61,135 bases of DNA, taken from the NCBI GenBank assembly GCA_022841245.1, contig JALHRW010000008.1, forward strand, positions 1 to 61,135, given 5' to 3'. The DNA is from Planctomycetota bacterium (GTDB lineage: Bacteria > Planctomycetota > UBA11346). Of the stretch, positions 8,287 to 18,333 are shown in pieces. Numbering within the stretch: position 1 is the stretch's first letter; the number at the start of each line of letters is the position of its first letter. The notes beneath the pieces are model-generated. The model made no database searches. It was not told the origin of the DNA and saw nothing but the letters and a program-made list of their open reading frames with translations. Both the position numbers and the translations under genes were made by a program.

Positions 8287-9777
8287 TCACACGCTGGCTG
8301 GCATCGGCATGCCGCTGCCACCAGGCGCCACCGTCCGCCGCCAGCGCCGATGCCGCCAGGCCGAGAGGGCGACCAGGGGACGCCAGGCGGCGTGAACCAG
8401 CCCGGCGCGGATCAGCATGAGCCACAGCGGGTTGGCGCGCTTGTACAGCAGGCTCATGGCGAGGTAGGCGGGCACCGCGGCGGGGGCTGCCGGGCGCCGC
8501 CGCCAGATCGACGGCAGCGAGAAGATGCGGCGGTAGATCCAGGCGTAACCGGCTTCCAATTCCTCGGGTGACAGGTGGCGCGGACGGAATACGCAGTGGG
8601 CGGTATCGTAGCGCGACCAGTCGGTGTGCAGCAGGCGGCCCTCGGTCTGCAGCTGGCGGAACAACGGCGTGCCGGGGTAGGGGGTGAGGAGATGGAACGT
8701 GCCGCACTCGATGCGGTTGTCTTCCAGCCAGGCGGCGGTCTCGGCAAAGACGCCTGGGCGGTCGTGGTCGAAGCCGAAGACGAAGCTGGCGTTGACCTGG
8801 ATGCCGTGCTCGTGCAGCAGACGGACGCGGGCGGCGTACTCGGCGGCGCGCGGCGTCCGTTTACGTGCCGCCGCCAGGTTGCCGTCGGTCAATGACTCGA
8901 AGCCGACGAACACGCCGGTGCAGCCGGCCGCCGCCATCGCCCGCACGACATCGGGACGGTCGGTGACATCGAGGCTGACCGCGGCGCTCCAGATGATGCC
9001 GAGCGGGCGCAGCGCGGCGCACAGCTCCAGCAGGTGGTCCGGCTGCGAGCCGAGATTGTTGTCGGTGAAGACGGCGTAGGGCTCGCCGGTGGCGCGGATC
9101 GCCGCGGCCACTGAAGCAGGATCGCGCTTCTGGTAGGGTGTGTGCAGGCCATCGCTGGCCAGATAGCAGAACCCGCAGCGGTTGTGGCAGCCGCGGGTCG
9201 CGTTGACGCTGGCGGTGGTGAGGAAGGCGCCGCGTGGCAGCAGGTCGCGGCGCGGCTCGGGCTGCGCCGCGTAGTTGCCGGTGAACTGCGCCTCGTAGCG
9301 CGGGCGCAGGGCGCCTGCCGCCGCATCAGCGAGGATCATTGGCCACAGTTCGACCCCGTCGCCGATCGCGATGGCGTCGGCATGCTGCGCCGCCTCGTCC
9401 GGGCACGACTGCACATGCAGGCCGCCGAGCACGACCAGCGCGCCGCGTGAGCGGTACCAGCGGGACAGTTCGTAGGCTCGCGCTGCGAAGGTCAGGTGGA
9501 CGCTGATGCCGACCACCTGTGGGAACGGCTCGGTTGGCGGCGGTCCGGCGAGCAGGTTCTCGTCCCACAGCGCGACCTGCCACTCCGCCGGGGTGGCGGC
9601 GGCCAGAGTGGTCAGCGCCAGCGTCGGAGTCAGTACATGCTTGCCGAAGCTGGCGTGCGGATCCTTGGCGTAGAACGGGTTGATCAGCAGGGCGCGGCCG
9701 GGCCGGGGAGGACCGCATCGCCGTGCGGAAAGCACCGGTGCCCTAGCCATGGCGGCGGGTTGCCAGCGGGAGGCCAT
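8287..9777 (-). CDS. B12-binding-domain radical SAM protein
   Basis: 496 aa. An N-terminal cobalamin-binding-like Rossmann region ('ALLINPFYAKDPHASFG', 'VVGISVHLTFAARAYEL', 'VVLGGLHVQSCPDEA') precedes the radical SAM core with the [4Fe-4S] motif CxxxCxxC in 'ATRGCHNRCGFCYLAS'. Later barrel strands include 'AVFTDNNLGSQPDHLLELC' and 'CTGVFVGFESLTDGN', and a C-terminal extension of about 100 residues follows. Same broad class as BchE/HpnJ/HpnP-like enzymes; substrate unknown. ATG 9777 and ATG 9750 are both possible; neither has a good Shine-Dalgarno site. Confidence 0.85.
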   Translation of the reverse strand: MASRWQPAAMARAPVLSARRCGPPRPGRALLINPFYAKDPHASFGKHVLTPTLALTTLAAATPAEWQVALWDENLLAGPPPTEPFPQVVGISVHLTFAARAYELSRWYRSRGALVVLGGLHVQSCPDEAAQHADAIAIGDGVELWPMILADAAAGALRPRYEAQFTGNYAAQPEPRRDLLPRGAFLTTASVNATRGCHNRCGFCYLASDGLHTPYQKRDPASVAAAIRATGEPYAVFTDNNLGSQPDHLLELCAALRPLGIIWSAAVSLDVTDRPDVVRAMAAAGCTGVFVGFESLTDGNLAAARKRTPRAAEYAARVRLLHEHGIQVNASFVFGFDHDRPGVFAETAAWLEDNRIECGTFHLLTPYPGTPLFRQLQTEGRLLHTDWSRYDTAHCVFRPRHLSPEELEAGYAWIYRRIFSLPSIWRRRPAAPAAVPAYLAMSLLYKRANPLWLMLIRAGLVHAAWRPLVALSAWRHRRWRRTVAPGGSGMPMPASV

Positions 9778-9818
9778 GGCGGGATCATGCCGGGGTTCTA
9801 CCGGACGCAGCTATTCTT

Positions 9819-9845
9819 ATTGAAATCGATTATCATATTCATATA
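9819..9845. promoter_or_regulatory. AT-rich, Fur-box-like site
   Basis: Sharp AT-rich island in GC-rich DNA containing three successive NATWAT-like hexamers (GATTAT, CATATT, CATATA), the unit of Fur recognition arrays. It lies about 80 bp before the outer-membrane-type gene at 9927 and 40-70 bp before the divergent radical SAM gene. A Fur-type repressor site is an inference; it could also be only a promoter core. Confidence 0.35.
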
Positions 9846-9891
9846 GATGGAGCCGCCAACGATTCACTACCCCCCAGCCAGCCGCCGCCAG

Positions 9892-9926
9892 CCAGGGATC
9901 ACCGGGCCGAAAACCCAGGGATCACC
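9892..9926. repeat. 12-bp direct repeat at ribosome binding site
   Basis: CCAGGGATCACC occurs at 9892-9903 and again at 9915-9926; the second copy carries the likely Shine-Dalgarno AGGGA and abuts ATG 9927. Probably a small local duplication; a regulatory role is unproven. Confidence 0.5.
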
Positions 9927-10748
9927 ATGAATACCCACGTCCTCCTCCTGGCCACCTCGCTTCTCGCAGCAGTCGAGGTTGAACCAGCGAAACTGATGAC
10001 CGCTGATGCATCCCCGGTTGACCCGGGTTCCAGTGAACTGGCCATCGGCGGGACGTGGACGATGGCGGAGCGGCATCTCGACGCCGCCGGCCGGGCCCAG
10101 GATCGGAGTGGTGATCTCCGCGAACGCGGGATGGGCATCGGCTTCACCTATGGGATCGTCGAGGACCTGGATGCGGGCATCGGCATCGGCTGGATGCGGG
10201 TCGAGGACGCGGCCACCGATCCTGGTTATGGCAGCGGCCCCACCGACCTGGAGTTCGCCGGCAAGTGGCGCTTCTGGCGTTACGCGGAGGGCGATGCGGT
10301 GTGGGCTGCGGCCCTGCTGCCCGCGATCACTGCGCCGCTTGGCCGGAGCCAGGATCCCGAGAGCGTGATCCCCACCGCGTGCCGCTTCTGGACCGCTGGG
10401 CTCACCGTCGCCGGGTCGGGCAGCATCGGCATCGTCGCACTCAATGCCGACGCTGGCTACGTCCACGCCTGCGGCGGCAAAGCGGATCGCGAGGGCTACC
10501 GCGGAACCCTGGCGGCGCATGCCGCCATCGGGGTGCAGCTGGCGGATTGGATCCAGCCCGAGGTCGAGCTGTCCTGGGACTGCGATCGGCTCGAAACGGA
10601 TGACCTGCCGTGGTCGATGGCGGTCACCGTCGGCGCGCAACTGAGCCTGCCCTTCGGCCGGCTCGGACTCGGCCTGCAACGGGTCGTCGATGGCGTCGAG
10701 GTCGACGAGGCCAGCAGCGGCATCGCCGACCTGGCGATCGGCTTCTGA
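9927..10748 (+). CDS. Predicted outer-membrane beta-barrel protein
   Basis: 273 aa. The N-terminus is a short signal peptide ('MNTHVLLLATSLLAAVE'). The remainder alternates hydrophobic and polar residues with many Gly/Trp/Tyr, for example 'GIGFTYGIVEDLDAGIGIG' and 'AHAAIGVQLADWIQPEVEL', and ends in 'IADLAIGF', an aromatic C-terminus typical of beta-barrels. It resembles proteins annotated as 'transporter' related to the phenol-degradation meta-pathway family; the solute is unknown. It lies downstream of the AT-rich, Fur-like site and is convergent with the radical SAM/SPASM gene. Confidence 0.7.
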   Translation: MNTHVLLLATSLLAAVEVEPAKLMTADASPVDPGSSELAIGGTWTMAERHLDAAGRAQDRSGDLRERGMGIGFTYGIVEDLDAGIGIGWMRVEDAATDPGYGSGPTDLEFAGKWRFWRYAEGDAVWAAALLPAITAPLGRSQDPESVIPTACRFWTAGLTVAGSGSIGIVALNADAGYVHACGGKADREGYRGTLAAHAAIGVQLADWIQPEVELSWDCDRLETDDLPWSMAVTVGAQLSLPFGRLGLGLQRVVDGVEVDEASSGIADLAIGF

Positions 10749-10763
10749 GCCGCGCCCCGTGCA

Positions 10764-11855
10764 TCAGCCGGCAGCGGCAGCGCTGAGCACCGGCGGCACG
10801 TAGACGCAGGTCGGATCCGAACCGCAGGCGTCGCCGGTCAGCGCGTAGGTCCGGCTGCGGCTACCGCCGCAGATGTGCTGGAACGGACAGCGGCCGCATT
10901 TGCCGGCGAAGCGCTCCGGGGCACGCAGGCTGGTGAAGGTCGGGTGGGTGCGGTAGACCGTGGCGAGGTCGTCGTGGCGCACGTTGCCGCAAGGCAGGGG
11001 GAGGAACCCGGAGGGGCAGATGACTCCGCGGTGATCGATGAAGAGGAAGCCGTTGCCATCGTTGACGCCCAGGCCGCGGCGCGCCGCCGGCAGCACGCCG
11101 CGACGGCGGCGCTCCTGCTCCAGCACGCGGTAGTAGGGTTGACCGGCAGTGGTCTTGATGGTGATGGTGTTGGCCGGGTCGAGCGCGATCGCGGCCAGCT
11201 CATGGTAGGTCCGCTCGTGCTCCAGCGCGGTCGGGACGAGGTCGGCGCCGACGGCGCGACCGGTCGGCACCATGACGAAGACCGACCACAGGCTGACCCC
11301 GAGGAAGCGGGCCAGCGCCGCCAGCTGCTGCAGCTGGTGGCGGTTATGGGTGCCGATCGAGCTGTTGATCTGGATTTCCAGGCCGCGCGAACGGGCGTGC
11401 TTGAGGATGGCGATCGAGCGCGCGAACGTTCCGGACACGCCGCGGAACTCGTCGTGGGTGGCGGCATCGGCTCCGTCGATGCTGATGGCGAGCCGCCGCA
11501 AGCCGGCGGCGTGCAGGCGGTCGACCGCCTCTGGGGTCAGCAGCGGCGTCGCCGAGGGGGTCAGCCCCACCTCCAGGCCGAGCGAGGCGGCATGGGTTAC
11601 CATGCCGGCCAGGCCGCGGCGCTTGAGCGGATCGCCGCCGGTGATGACGAAGAGCGGCGAGCCGAAGGCGCTGTGCACGCGGTCGATCATCGCCCGCGCC
11701 TCGTGGTCGGTCAGCTCGTCCGGGACCGCCTCGGGCTGGGCCTCGGCGCGGCAGTGCTTGCAGGCGAGGTCGCAGGAGCGGGTCGCCTCCCAGATCACGA
11801 TCATGGGCGAGACGGAGAAGTCGGGGCGCATGGTCGTGATCATGGGAGGTTGCAT
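10764..11855 (-). CDS. Radical SAM/SPASM protein (TIGR04053-like)
   Basis: 363 aa. Radical SAM motif CxxxCxxC in 'SCDLACKHCRAEAQ', barrel elements 'FVITGGDPLKR' and 'RRLAISIDGADAATHDEFR', and a C-terminal SPASM-type cluster region with cysteines in 'GVICPSGFLPLPCGNV', 'CGRCPFQHICGG' and 'DACGSDPTC'. The opening and the cysteine pattern match the TIGR04053 subfamily, related to haem d1/AhbD-type enzymes; the actual reaction is unknown. ATG 11855 is chosen because upstream in-frame sequence overlaps norZ. The 19-bp gap after norZ places it in the nitric-oxide-induced operon. Confidence 0.85.
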   Translation of the reverse strand: MQPPMITTMRPDFSVSPMIVIWEATRSCDLACKHCRAEAQPEAVPDELTDHEARAMIDRVHSAFGSPLFVITGGDPLKRRGLAGMVTHAASLGLEVGLTPSATPLLTPEAVDRLHAAGLRRLAISIDGADAATHDEFRGVSGTFARSIAILKHARSRGLEIQINSSIGTHNRHQLQQLAALARFLGVSLWSVFVMVPTGRAVGADLVPTALEHERTYHELAAIALDPANTITIKTTAGQPYYRVLEQERRRRGVLPAARRGLGVNDGNGFLFIDHRGVICPSGFLPLPCGNVRHDDLATVYRTHPTFTSLRAPERFAGKCGRCPFQHICGGSRSRTYALTGDACGSDPTCVYVPPVLSAAAAG

Positions 11856-11874
11856 GTGCTGTCCTTGATTTCGC

Positions 11875-14142
11875 TCAAGTCCGCTTGATCGACCAGCCGG
11901 TCCACAGGCCGAGGGTGAACCAGGCCAGGGCGGCGCCGCCGGCGGCGAAGATGGTGTCACCGACGACGCGCAGCCAGCGCAAGGTCACCATCGCGTCCTG
12001 CTGCATGAACTCGGCCGAGCGCGCCGACCACAGGCCGACCTCGATCGATTCATGGGCCTGCCACAGGCCGACCGGCAGCAGCGACATCAGGACCATCAGG
12101 CCGAGGCCGATATTGAGCGACCAGAAGGCGAACTTCAGCACTCCGTCCTTCCACTCCTTCCCGGCCGTCGCGCGGCGGAAGATGAACAGCATCATGCCGA
12201 TCGAGAGCATGCCGTAGACGCCGAACAGGGCGGAGTGGGCATGGACCGGCGTGGTGTTGAGGCCTTGCAGGTAGTACAGGGCGATCGGCGGATTGATCAG
12301 GAAGCCGAAGATGCCTGCCCCGACCAGGTTCCAGAAGGCCACCGCCAGGAAGCAGGCGATCGGCCAGCGGTAGGCGGCGGCCCACGGCGCGGCCAGGCCG
12401 ATCTGCTGGTTCTTCCAGGCCTCGAAGCCGATCATCACCAGCGGGACCACCTCAAGGGCGCTGAAGGTGGCGCCGATCGCCATGATCGAGACCGGCGTGC
12501 CGCTGAAGTAGAGGTGGTGGAAGGTGCCGGGGATGCCGCCGAGCAGGAAGATGGCGGTGGCGAAGAGCACGGCGCGGGTCGCCGATTTGGCGCTGACCAG
12601 GCCGAGGCGGGTGAAGATGAAGCTGATCGCGACCGTGGCGAAGACCTCGAAGAAGCCCTCGACCCACAGGTGCACGACCCACCAGCGCCAGTATTCCATC
12701 ACCGACATGTGGGTGCGCGCGCCGTAGAACAGCCCGGCGCCGTAGAACAGGGCGATGGCGACGCTGGAGCCGACGAAGAGTATGAGCAGCTGCTTGCGGT
12801 TGGAGCCTTCGACGTCGTCGGGCGCTACCGGCGCGGTCAGCGCCGGCCACAGCCCGCGCAGCATCAGGCCGAGCCACAGGACCAGGCCGACGATGAGGAA
12901 GAGCTGCCAGAAGCGGCCGAGGTCGACGTATTCGTAACCCTGGTGGCCGAACCAGAAGCCGGCGTCGAGGCCCATGCGCTGCATGATCGAGGCCCACTCG
13001 CCGGCCAGGCTGCCGACCACGATGACGACCAGGGCGACGAGCAGGAACCACACGCCGGCGGCCTGGAAGCGCGGCTCGCGACCACCGACCACTGGCGCCA
13101 GGAACAGGCCGGCGGCGAGGAAGGCGGTGGCGATCCAGAAGATGCCGAGCTGGATGTGCCAGGTGCGGGTGACCGAGTAGGGCAACCACGACGATAGATC
13201 GTAGCCATAGAAGGCGCGGCCTTCGACACCGTAGTGCGCGGTGATGATGCCGAGGACGATCTGCGCCAGGAACAGGCCGATGACCGTGGCGCCGTAGATC
13301 AGCGTCACCTTCATCGAGGGGGTGAGGACGAAGCCGTCGAGCGGATCGCGTTCCGGAGCCTTGAGCGTCTCCTCATCGTGGTGGTAGGCCATCCAGTAGA
13401 CCAGGCCGCCGATGGCGGCGAGCAGCACGACGATCGAGATCAGCGACCACAGCAGGTTGGCGGTGGTCGGGACGTTGCCGATCAGCGGCTCGTGCGGCCA
13501 GTTGTTGGTGTAGGTGACGGTGGAATCCGGGCGCTGCGTGGCGCAGCTCCACGAGGCCCACCAGTAGAATGCGGTCAGCTTGCTGCGCCGTTCGGCGTCG
13601 GGGATGGCAGTGTCGTGGATGGCGTAGGCGTCACGCAGCTTGAGCACCGCGGGGTCGGTGCTGTCGCCGAAGATCGCGTCGTAGTGCGCCGCCACCTCGG
13701 CCATCACCGCGGCGCGGTCGGCCGAGACGGTGATGCGGCCGCTGGCGGCATCGTGGGTGTTGGTGCGCAACTCGCGTTTCACGCGCTCGCGCAGGCCGGC
13801 CTGGCGCTCGGGTGGCAGGGCGTCATAGGTCGAACCCTCGGCCTTGGCCCAGCGTTCGAGCAGGCCGGTGGCCTCGCGATGCAGCTGGTCGGCCGACCAG
13901 TCCGGCGCGACGTAGGCGCCGTGGCCCCACACCGTGCCGACCTGCTGACCGCCGATCGACTGGTAGACCTGCTGGCCGGTGAGGATGTCGTCCTCGGTGA
14001 ACAGCGTGCGACCGTCGGGGGTGACCACCGCCGACGGGATCGGCGGCGCCTGGCGGTAGACCTCGCGGCCGAAGAAGCCGAGCAGGAGGAAGGTGGCGCC
14101 GACGGTGACGGCGAGAAATACCCAGAGGCGGCGGTTGGTCAT
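11875..14142 (-). CDS. norZ: Quinol-dependent nitric oxide reductase (qNOR)
   Basis: 755 aa single-subunit NO reductase, reducing 2 NO to N2O with electrons from quinol in the inner membrane. After the first helix it has the qNOR-type N-terminal periplasmic domain ('DILTGQQVYQSIGGQQVG') with no CxxCH haem c motif. About 13 more helices follow. Haem and FeB ligand regions are visible: 'RTWHIQLGIFWIAT', 'VVHLWVEGFFEVFATV', 'TFHHLYFSGTP' and 'NTTPVHAHSALFGVYG'. It sits in an operon with hemerythrin-type proteins opposite norR, so it is likely for NO detoxification rather than full denitrification. Confidence 0.95.
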   Translation of the reverse strand: MTNRRLWVFLAVTVGATFLLLGFFGREVYRQAPPIPSAVVTPDGRTLFTEDDILTGQQVYQSIGGQQVGTVWGHGAYVAPDWSADQLHREATGLLERWAKAEGSTYDALPPERQAGLRERVKRELRTNTHDAASGRITVSADRAAVMAEVAAHYDAIFGDSTDPAVLKLRDAYAIHDTAIPDAERRSKLTAFYWWASWSCATQRPDSTVTYTNNWPHEPLIGNVPTTANLLWSLISIVVLLAAIGGLVYWMAYHHDEETLKAPERDPLDGFVLTPSMKVTLIYGATVIGLFLAQIVLGIITAHYGVEGRAFYGYDLSSWLPYSVTRTWHIQLGIFWIATAFLAAGLFLAPVVGGREPRFQAAGVWFLLVALVVIVVGSLAGEWASIMQRMGLDAGFWFGHQGYEYVDLGRFWQLFLIVGLVLWLGLMLRGLWPALTAPVAPDDVEGSNRKQLLILFVGSSVAIALFYGAGLFYGARTHMSVMEYWRWWVVHLWVEGFFEVFATVAISFIFTRLGLVSAKSATRAVLFATAIFLLGGIPGTFHHLYFSGTPVSIMAIGATFSALEVVPLVMIGFEAWKNQQIGLAAPWAAAYRWPIACFLAVAFWNLVGAGIFGFLINPPIALYYLQGLNTTPVHAHSALFGVYGMLSIGMMLFIFRRATAGKEWKDGVLKFAFWSLNIGLGLMVLMSLLPVGLWQAHESIEVGLWSARSAEFMQQDAMVTLRWLRVVGDTIFAAGGAALAWFTLGLWTGWSIKRT

Positions 14143-14151
14143 GACAGGTCC

Positions 14152-14427
14152 TCAGATCTTCGCCAAGCCGGCGAACAGGGCGCGCACCGAGCCGCAGGCC
14201 TCGGGCCAGGGCTGGAAGCGGTCGGTCAGGGCGGTGAGCTGGTCGCGGCGGACCGGCGTCACCGGATCTTCCGGACGATCGGCGATGGCGGAGACCACGC
14301 TGGCCAGCTCGATCATGTGCGGCTTGTGGCCGCCATGGACCAGCGCGACCTTGCGCGCCAGCAGGCGCAGGCGGGCGAGCTCGGCAGCGCGATCGGTGAG
14401 GGCTTCGGGGATGGTGCAGGAGTGCAT
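14152..14427 (-). CDS. Half-size HHE/ScdA-like small protein
   Basis: 91 aa. The segment 'ARLRLLARKVALVHG' followed by 'HKPHMIELASVVSAI' resembles the first part of the hemerythrin-like (HHE) domain of the iron-sulfur repair proteins ScdA/YtfE, in which His residues bind a di-iron site. Here the domain stops halfway: the N-terminal ScdA domain, the usual opening His pair and the second helix pair are missing. It lies 3 bp after the hemerythrin gene and 9 bp before norZ, so it is co-expressed with NO reductase. It may be a di-iron partner subunit or a degenerate remnant. Confidence 0.7.
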   Translation of the reverse strand: MHSCTIPEALTDRAAELARLRLLARKVALVHGGHKPHMIELASVVSAIADRPEDPVTPVRRDQLTALTDRFQPWPEACGSVRALFAGLAKI

Positions 14428-14430
14428 GGC

Positions 14431-15078
14431 TTATCCTTTGACCGAGTGGCAGCCGCAGACGGCGGTGAGGAGCGCGAAGGTTTGCGGGTCGCTGCTCGCC
14501 CGCTCGATGCCGTAGGCGTCGGCGAGGACGTCGGCGATGGCGAGCATGCGTTCGTGCGTGCCGTCGCCCATATCGTCGTGCTCGACCGCGCGGTAGGCCT
14601 CGACGATGGCCTCGTCCTGGGCCGGGCTGAGCATGGTCTGGGCGATGCGGAAGAGGATGTCGTCCTCCTTGGCGATGTGCGCACGCAGCAGGTCGACGTA
14701 GCCGGCGGCGGCATCGGCGAAGGCGGTGACGTGGCCGGCCTCGACTGCGCTGCCCATGCTGGCGACATAGGCGCGGCCGATGATGTGCTCCTCGCGCATC
14801 ACCGCGGTCGGGCCGAAGCCGGGCACCTGCAGTTCGAGGGCGGGGAAGAGGATGTCCTCCTCCTTGCCGTGATGGCAGCGGTCGGCGAAGGTGCGGATGA
14901 GCTCGAGCGCGTTGCGCGCATAGCCCGCCGGGATGCGATGCTCGCGCACCGCCTGCTGGCCGATGCGCTCCAGGCAGTCGATCACTTGGAGGATGACGCG
15001 GTGCTCGCCGCTGAGGATGCTGACCGCGCTGGCGCGGGTGAGGTCGACGGGCGGGAGGTGGTCGTGGCAGGAGGGCAT
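14431..15078 (-). CDS. Hemerythrin-domain protein of NO-response operon
   Basis: 215 aa cytoplasmic four-helix di-iron protein. Ligand-type residues are seen in 'SILSGEHRVILQVIDCL', 'FADRCHHGKEEDILFPAL', 'MREEHIIGRAYV' and 'LRAHIAKEDDILFRIA', the pattern of hemerythrin HHE domains. Such proteins bind O2 or NO or aid iron-sulfur repair. Cysteines at the C-terminus ('LLTAVCGCHSVKG') are unusual and could hold a metal or disulfide. First gene of the norZ operon, about 20 nt downstream of the expected start of the candidate sigma-54 promoter. Confidence 0.88.
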   Translation of the reverse strand: MPSCHDHLPPVDLTRASAVSILSGEHRVILQVIDCLERIGQQAVREHRIPAGYARNALELIRTFADRCHHGKEEDILFPALELQVPGFGPTAVMREEHIIGRAYVASMGSAVEAGHVTAFADAAAGYVDLLRAHIAKEDDILFRIAQTMLSPAQDEAIVEAYRAVEHDDMGDGTHERMLAIADVLADAYGIERASSDPQTFALLTAVCGCHSVKG

Positions 15079-15109
15079 GGGCGGATCCCGGGGGTGATGA
15101 GCGTCCTAT

Positions 15110-15126
15110 TGCGCACGGCGTGCCAG
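15110..15126 (-). promoter_or_regulatory. Candidate sigma-54 promoter of NO-response operon
   Basis: Read on the minus strand the site is TGGCAC, five bases, then GCGC: a perfect -24 element and a -12 element that keeps the essential GC at the correct spacing but lacks TT. It points at the hemerythrin gene. The divergent norR encodes a GAFTGA-containing sigma-54 activator, which supports the call. Confidence 0.6.
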
Positions 15127-15168
15127 CCACGTGATCCAGTACTGTCAATGGGTTATAGGGTTAGTGAC

Positions 15169-15193
15169 TCTAAACGAGTAATCTAAAAGAGTA
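15169..15193. promoter_or_regulatory. 12-bp tandem direct repeat, possible NorR site
   Basis: TCTAAACGAGTA (15169-15180) is repeated with one change as TCTAAAAGAGTA (15182-15193), a 13-bp period. It lies about 45-70 bp upstream of the candidate -24 element and 38-62 bp before norR, where an enhancer for NorR would be expected. The adjoining GTTAGTGACTCTAAAC is an imperfect inverted repeat. Binding protein inferred only from position. Confidence 0.4.
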
Positions 15194-15230
15194 GCATCGA
15201 CAGGCGATAAATCGATATGAGCATACGCCT

Positions 15231-16778
<1,548 letters not shown>

Positions 16779-16819
16779 GCCGCCGCTTGCGGCACTGCGG
16801 TGGCGGCGAGGCTGCGCGG

Positions 16820-17491
16820 GTGCGCATCGACGTGATCACGCTGTTCCCCGAGGCCTGCCAGGGCTATCTCGACACCTCGATCATCGGCCGCGCGCGTCGG
16901 CGCGGACTGGTCGAGGTCGAGCTGGTCGATCCGCGGCGCTGGGCCGGCGGGCGTCATCGCAAGGTCGACGACCGGCCCTTCGGCGGCGGCCCGGGCATGG
17001 TCATGGGCGCCCCGCCGATCGCCGAGGCGATCGACTGGTGCCAGACGCGCTCCAGCGCGCCGCGCCTGCTGATGACCGATCCGCGCGGCACGCGGCTGCA
17101 TCAGGGCTGGGTCGAGCAGCTGGCGCGCGAGGACCACCTGATCGTCCTCTGCGGGCACTACGAAGGCATCGACGAGCGCATCGTCGAGCTCTACCATCCC
17201 GAGCTGATCTCGATCGGCGACCTGGTCATTTCCGGCGGCGAGCTGGCGGCGCTGATCGTGGTCGACGCGGTCACCCGGCTGCAGCCCGGCGCGTTGGGCG
17301 ATGCGCAGAGCGCGGTGCAGGACAGCTTCAGCGGCGGCGGCGGCCTCGACCATCCGAGCTACACGAGACCGGAGGAGTTCCGCGACCTGCGCGTACCCGA
17401 CGCGCTGCTCTCGGGCGACCACAAGGCGATCGAGCGTTGGCGCAAGGCCGAGAGCGCTCGGCGCACCGCCGAGCGCGCACGTCCCGTCTAG
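16820..17491 (+). CDS. trmD: tRNA (guanine37-N1)-methyltransferase
   Basis: 223 aa. Methylates G37 of tRNAs reading CNN codons, preventing frameshifts. The SPOUT trefoil-knot motifs are present: '[10 protein letters not shown]', '[17 protein letters not shown]' and '[19 protein letters not shown]'. Start GTG 16820 is chosen because '[10 protein letters not shown]' is the usual TrmD opening. The usual partners rpsP, rimM and rplS are not adjacent: rplS is about 26 kb away. The stop codon falls inside the first copy of a recurring TCTAG-type motif. Confidence 0.95.
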   Translation: MRIDVITLFPEACQGYLDTSIIGRARRRGLVEVELVDPRRWAGGRHRKVDDRPFGGGPGMVMGAPPIAEAIDWCQTRSSAPRLLMTDPRGTRLHQGWVEQLAREDHLIVLCGHYEGIDERIVELYHPELISIGDLVISGGELAALIVVDAVTRLQPGALGDAQSAVQDSFSGGGGLDHPSYTRPEEFRDLRVPDALLSGDHKAIERWRKAESARRTAERARPV

Positions 17492-17494
17492 GTT
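17486..17494 (+). promoter_or_regulatory. GTCTAGAAT-like motif, copy 1
   Basis: GTCTAGGTT, overlapping the trmD stop codon, about 53 bp before the first prepilin-like gene. One of five similar motifs between 17.4 and 23.4 kb. Confidence 0.3.
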
Positions 17495-17542
17495 CCGCGA
17501 CCGCTCCTGGCCGCCCGGCCAGCGCCGGCGCAGGATGGCGCC

Positions 17543-18325
17543 ATGAGCCGCGCCTTCTCCCTCATCGAGCTGCTGGTCGTCGTTGCCATCATCGCCGCGT
17601 TCGCCGCGCTGGTGCTGCCGTCGCTGGGCGTGGTACGGGACGCGGCGCGCAAGGCGACCTGCTCGTCCAACATGCGCCAAGTCGGCATGGCGATCACGGT
17701 TTACACCCAGGACCACCGCGGCCTGCTGCCCTACACCAACGGGGTCACCGCCAACCATCGCGGACACGAGGGCGGCCCGCTCGATTTCCTGCTCGCCTCG
17801 TCGCTCGGCTATGATCTCGCTCCCGACCAGGTGGAGATGAGTTCGACCGGCAACCGGGTGTTCCTCTGCCCGGCTGGTCCATACCGCACGACGCGCTCGA
17901 TCTGGGGCGGGATCAAGCGGGTGTGGGTCGATGCGTCGGGCAGCGGCGGGCTGTACGACGATCGCAACTCGTACGAAGGCAGCCTGTACTATCGTTACGA
18001 GAACAGCGAACCGGTCGCCATGGGCGGGGTGGGCGGACGTGATCTGCGCCTCAACAATCTGCCTGCTTCAGCTCGTACGCCGTGGCTGTTCTGCTCCAAC
18101 CGTGGGGCTCCCGGAGCGGGTGGCTTCGCCGGGCTGCAAGGCAGCTCGATGCACCGGCGCTTCGCCCGTCCGACCAGTTTCCTTGATGGCCATGTGCAGA
18201 TCCTGACCAGCGAGCATGGCTGCACCGGCGGCGGAAACTTCCTCCATCCCGACGTCCAGTCGCTGATGGTGCCGCCAGTTACGCCGTGGAATCCGTCTGG
18301 TGACCGCAAATTCCCGGAGAACTGA
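17543..18325 (+). CDS. Prepilin-like protein with H/DG-type C-terminus (paralogue 1)
   Basis: 260 aa. A type IV prepilin-like signal ('FSLIELLVVVAIIAAFAAL') begins at residue 5 with Ala, not Gly, before Phe. Large families of such proteins occur in Planctomycetota and Lentisphaerota. The body has 'ARKATCSSNMRQVGMAITVY', conserved Cys and Trp, and a C-terminal 'SFLDGHVQIL', the aromatic/DGH signature of that group. It is probably membrane-anchored or assembled in a pseudopilus; function unknown. It is a tandem duplicate of the next gene. Confidence 0.9.
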   Translation: MSRAFSLIELLVVVAIIAAFAALVLPSLGVVRDAARKATCSSNMRQVGMAITVYTQDHRGLLPYTNGVTANHRGHEGGPLDFLLASSLGYDLAPDQVEMSSTGNRVFLCPAGPYRTTRSIWGGIKRVWVDASGSGGLYDDRNSYEGSLYYRYENSEPVAMGGVGGRDLRLNNLPASARTPWLFCSNRGAPGAGGFAGLQGSSMHRRFARPTSFLDGHVQILTSEHGCTGGGNFLHPDVQSLMVPPVTPWNPSGDRKFPEN

Positions 18326-18333
18326 GCGCTCCT

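Noticed and set aside
12052-15186. Long + strand frames across norZ and the hemerythrin genes
   Set aside because: Translations are Asp/Glu/Gln-rich shadows of the norZ operon; no start signals or motifs.
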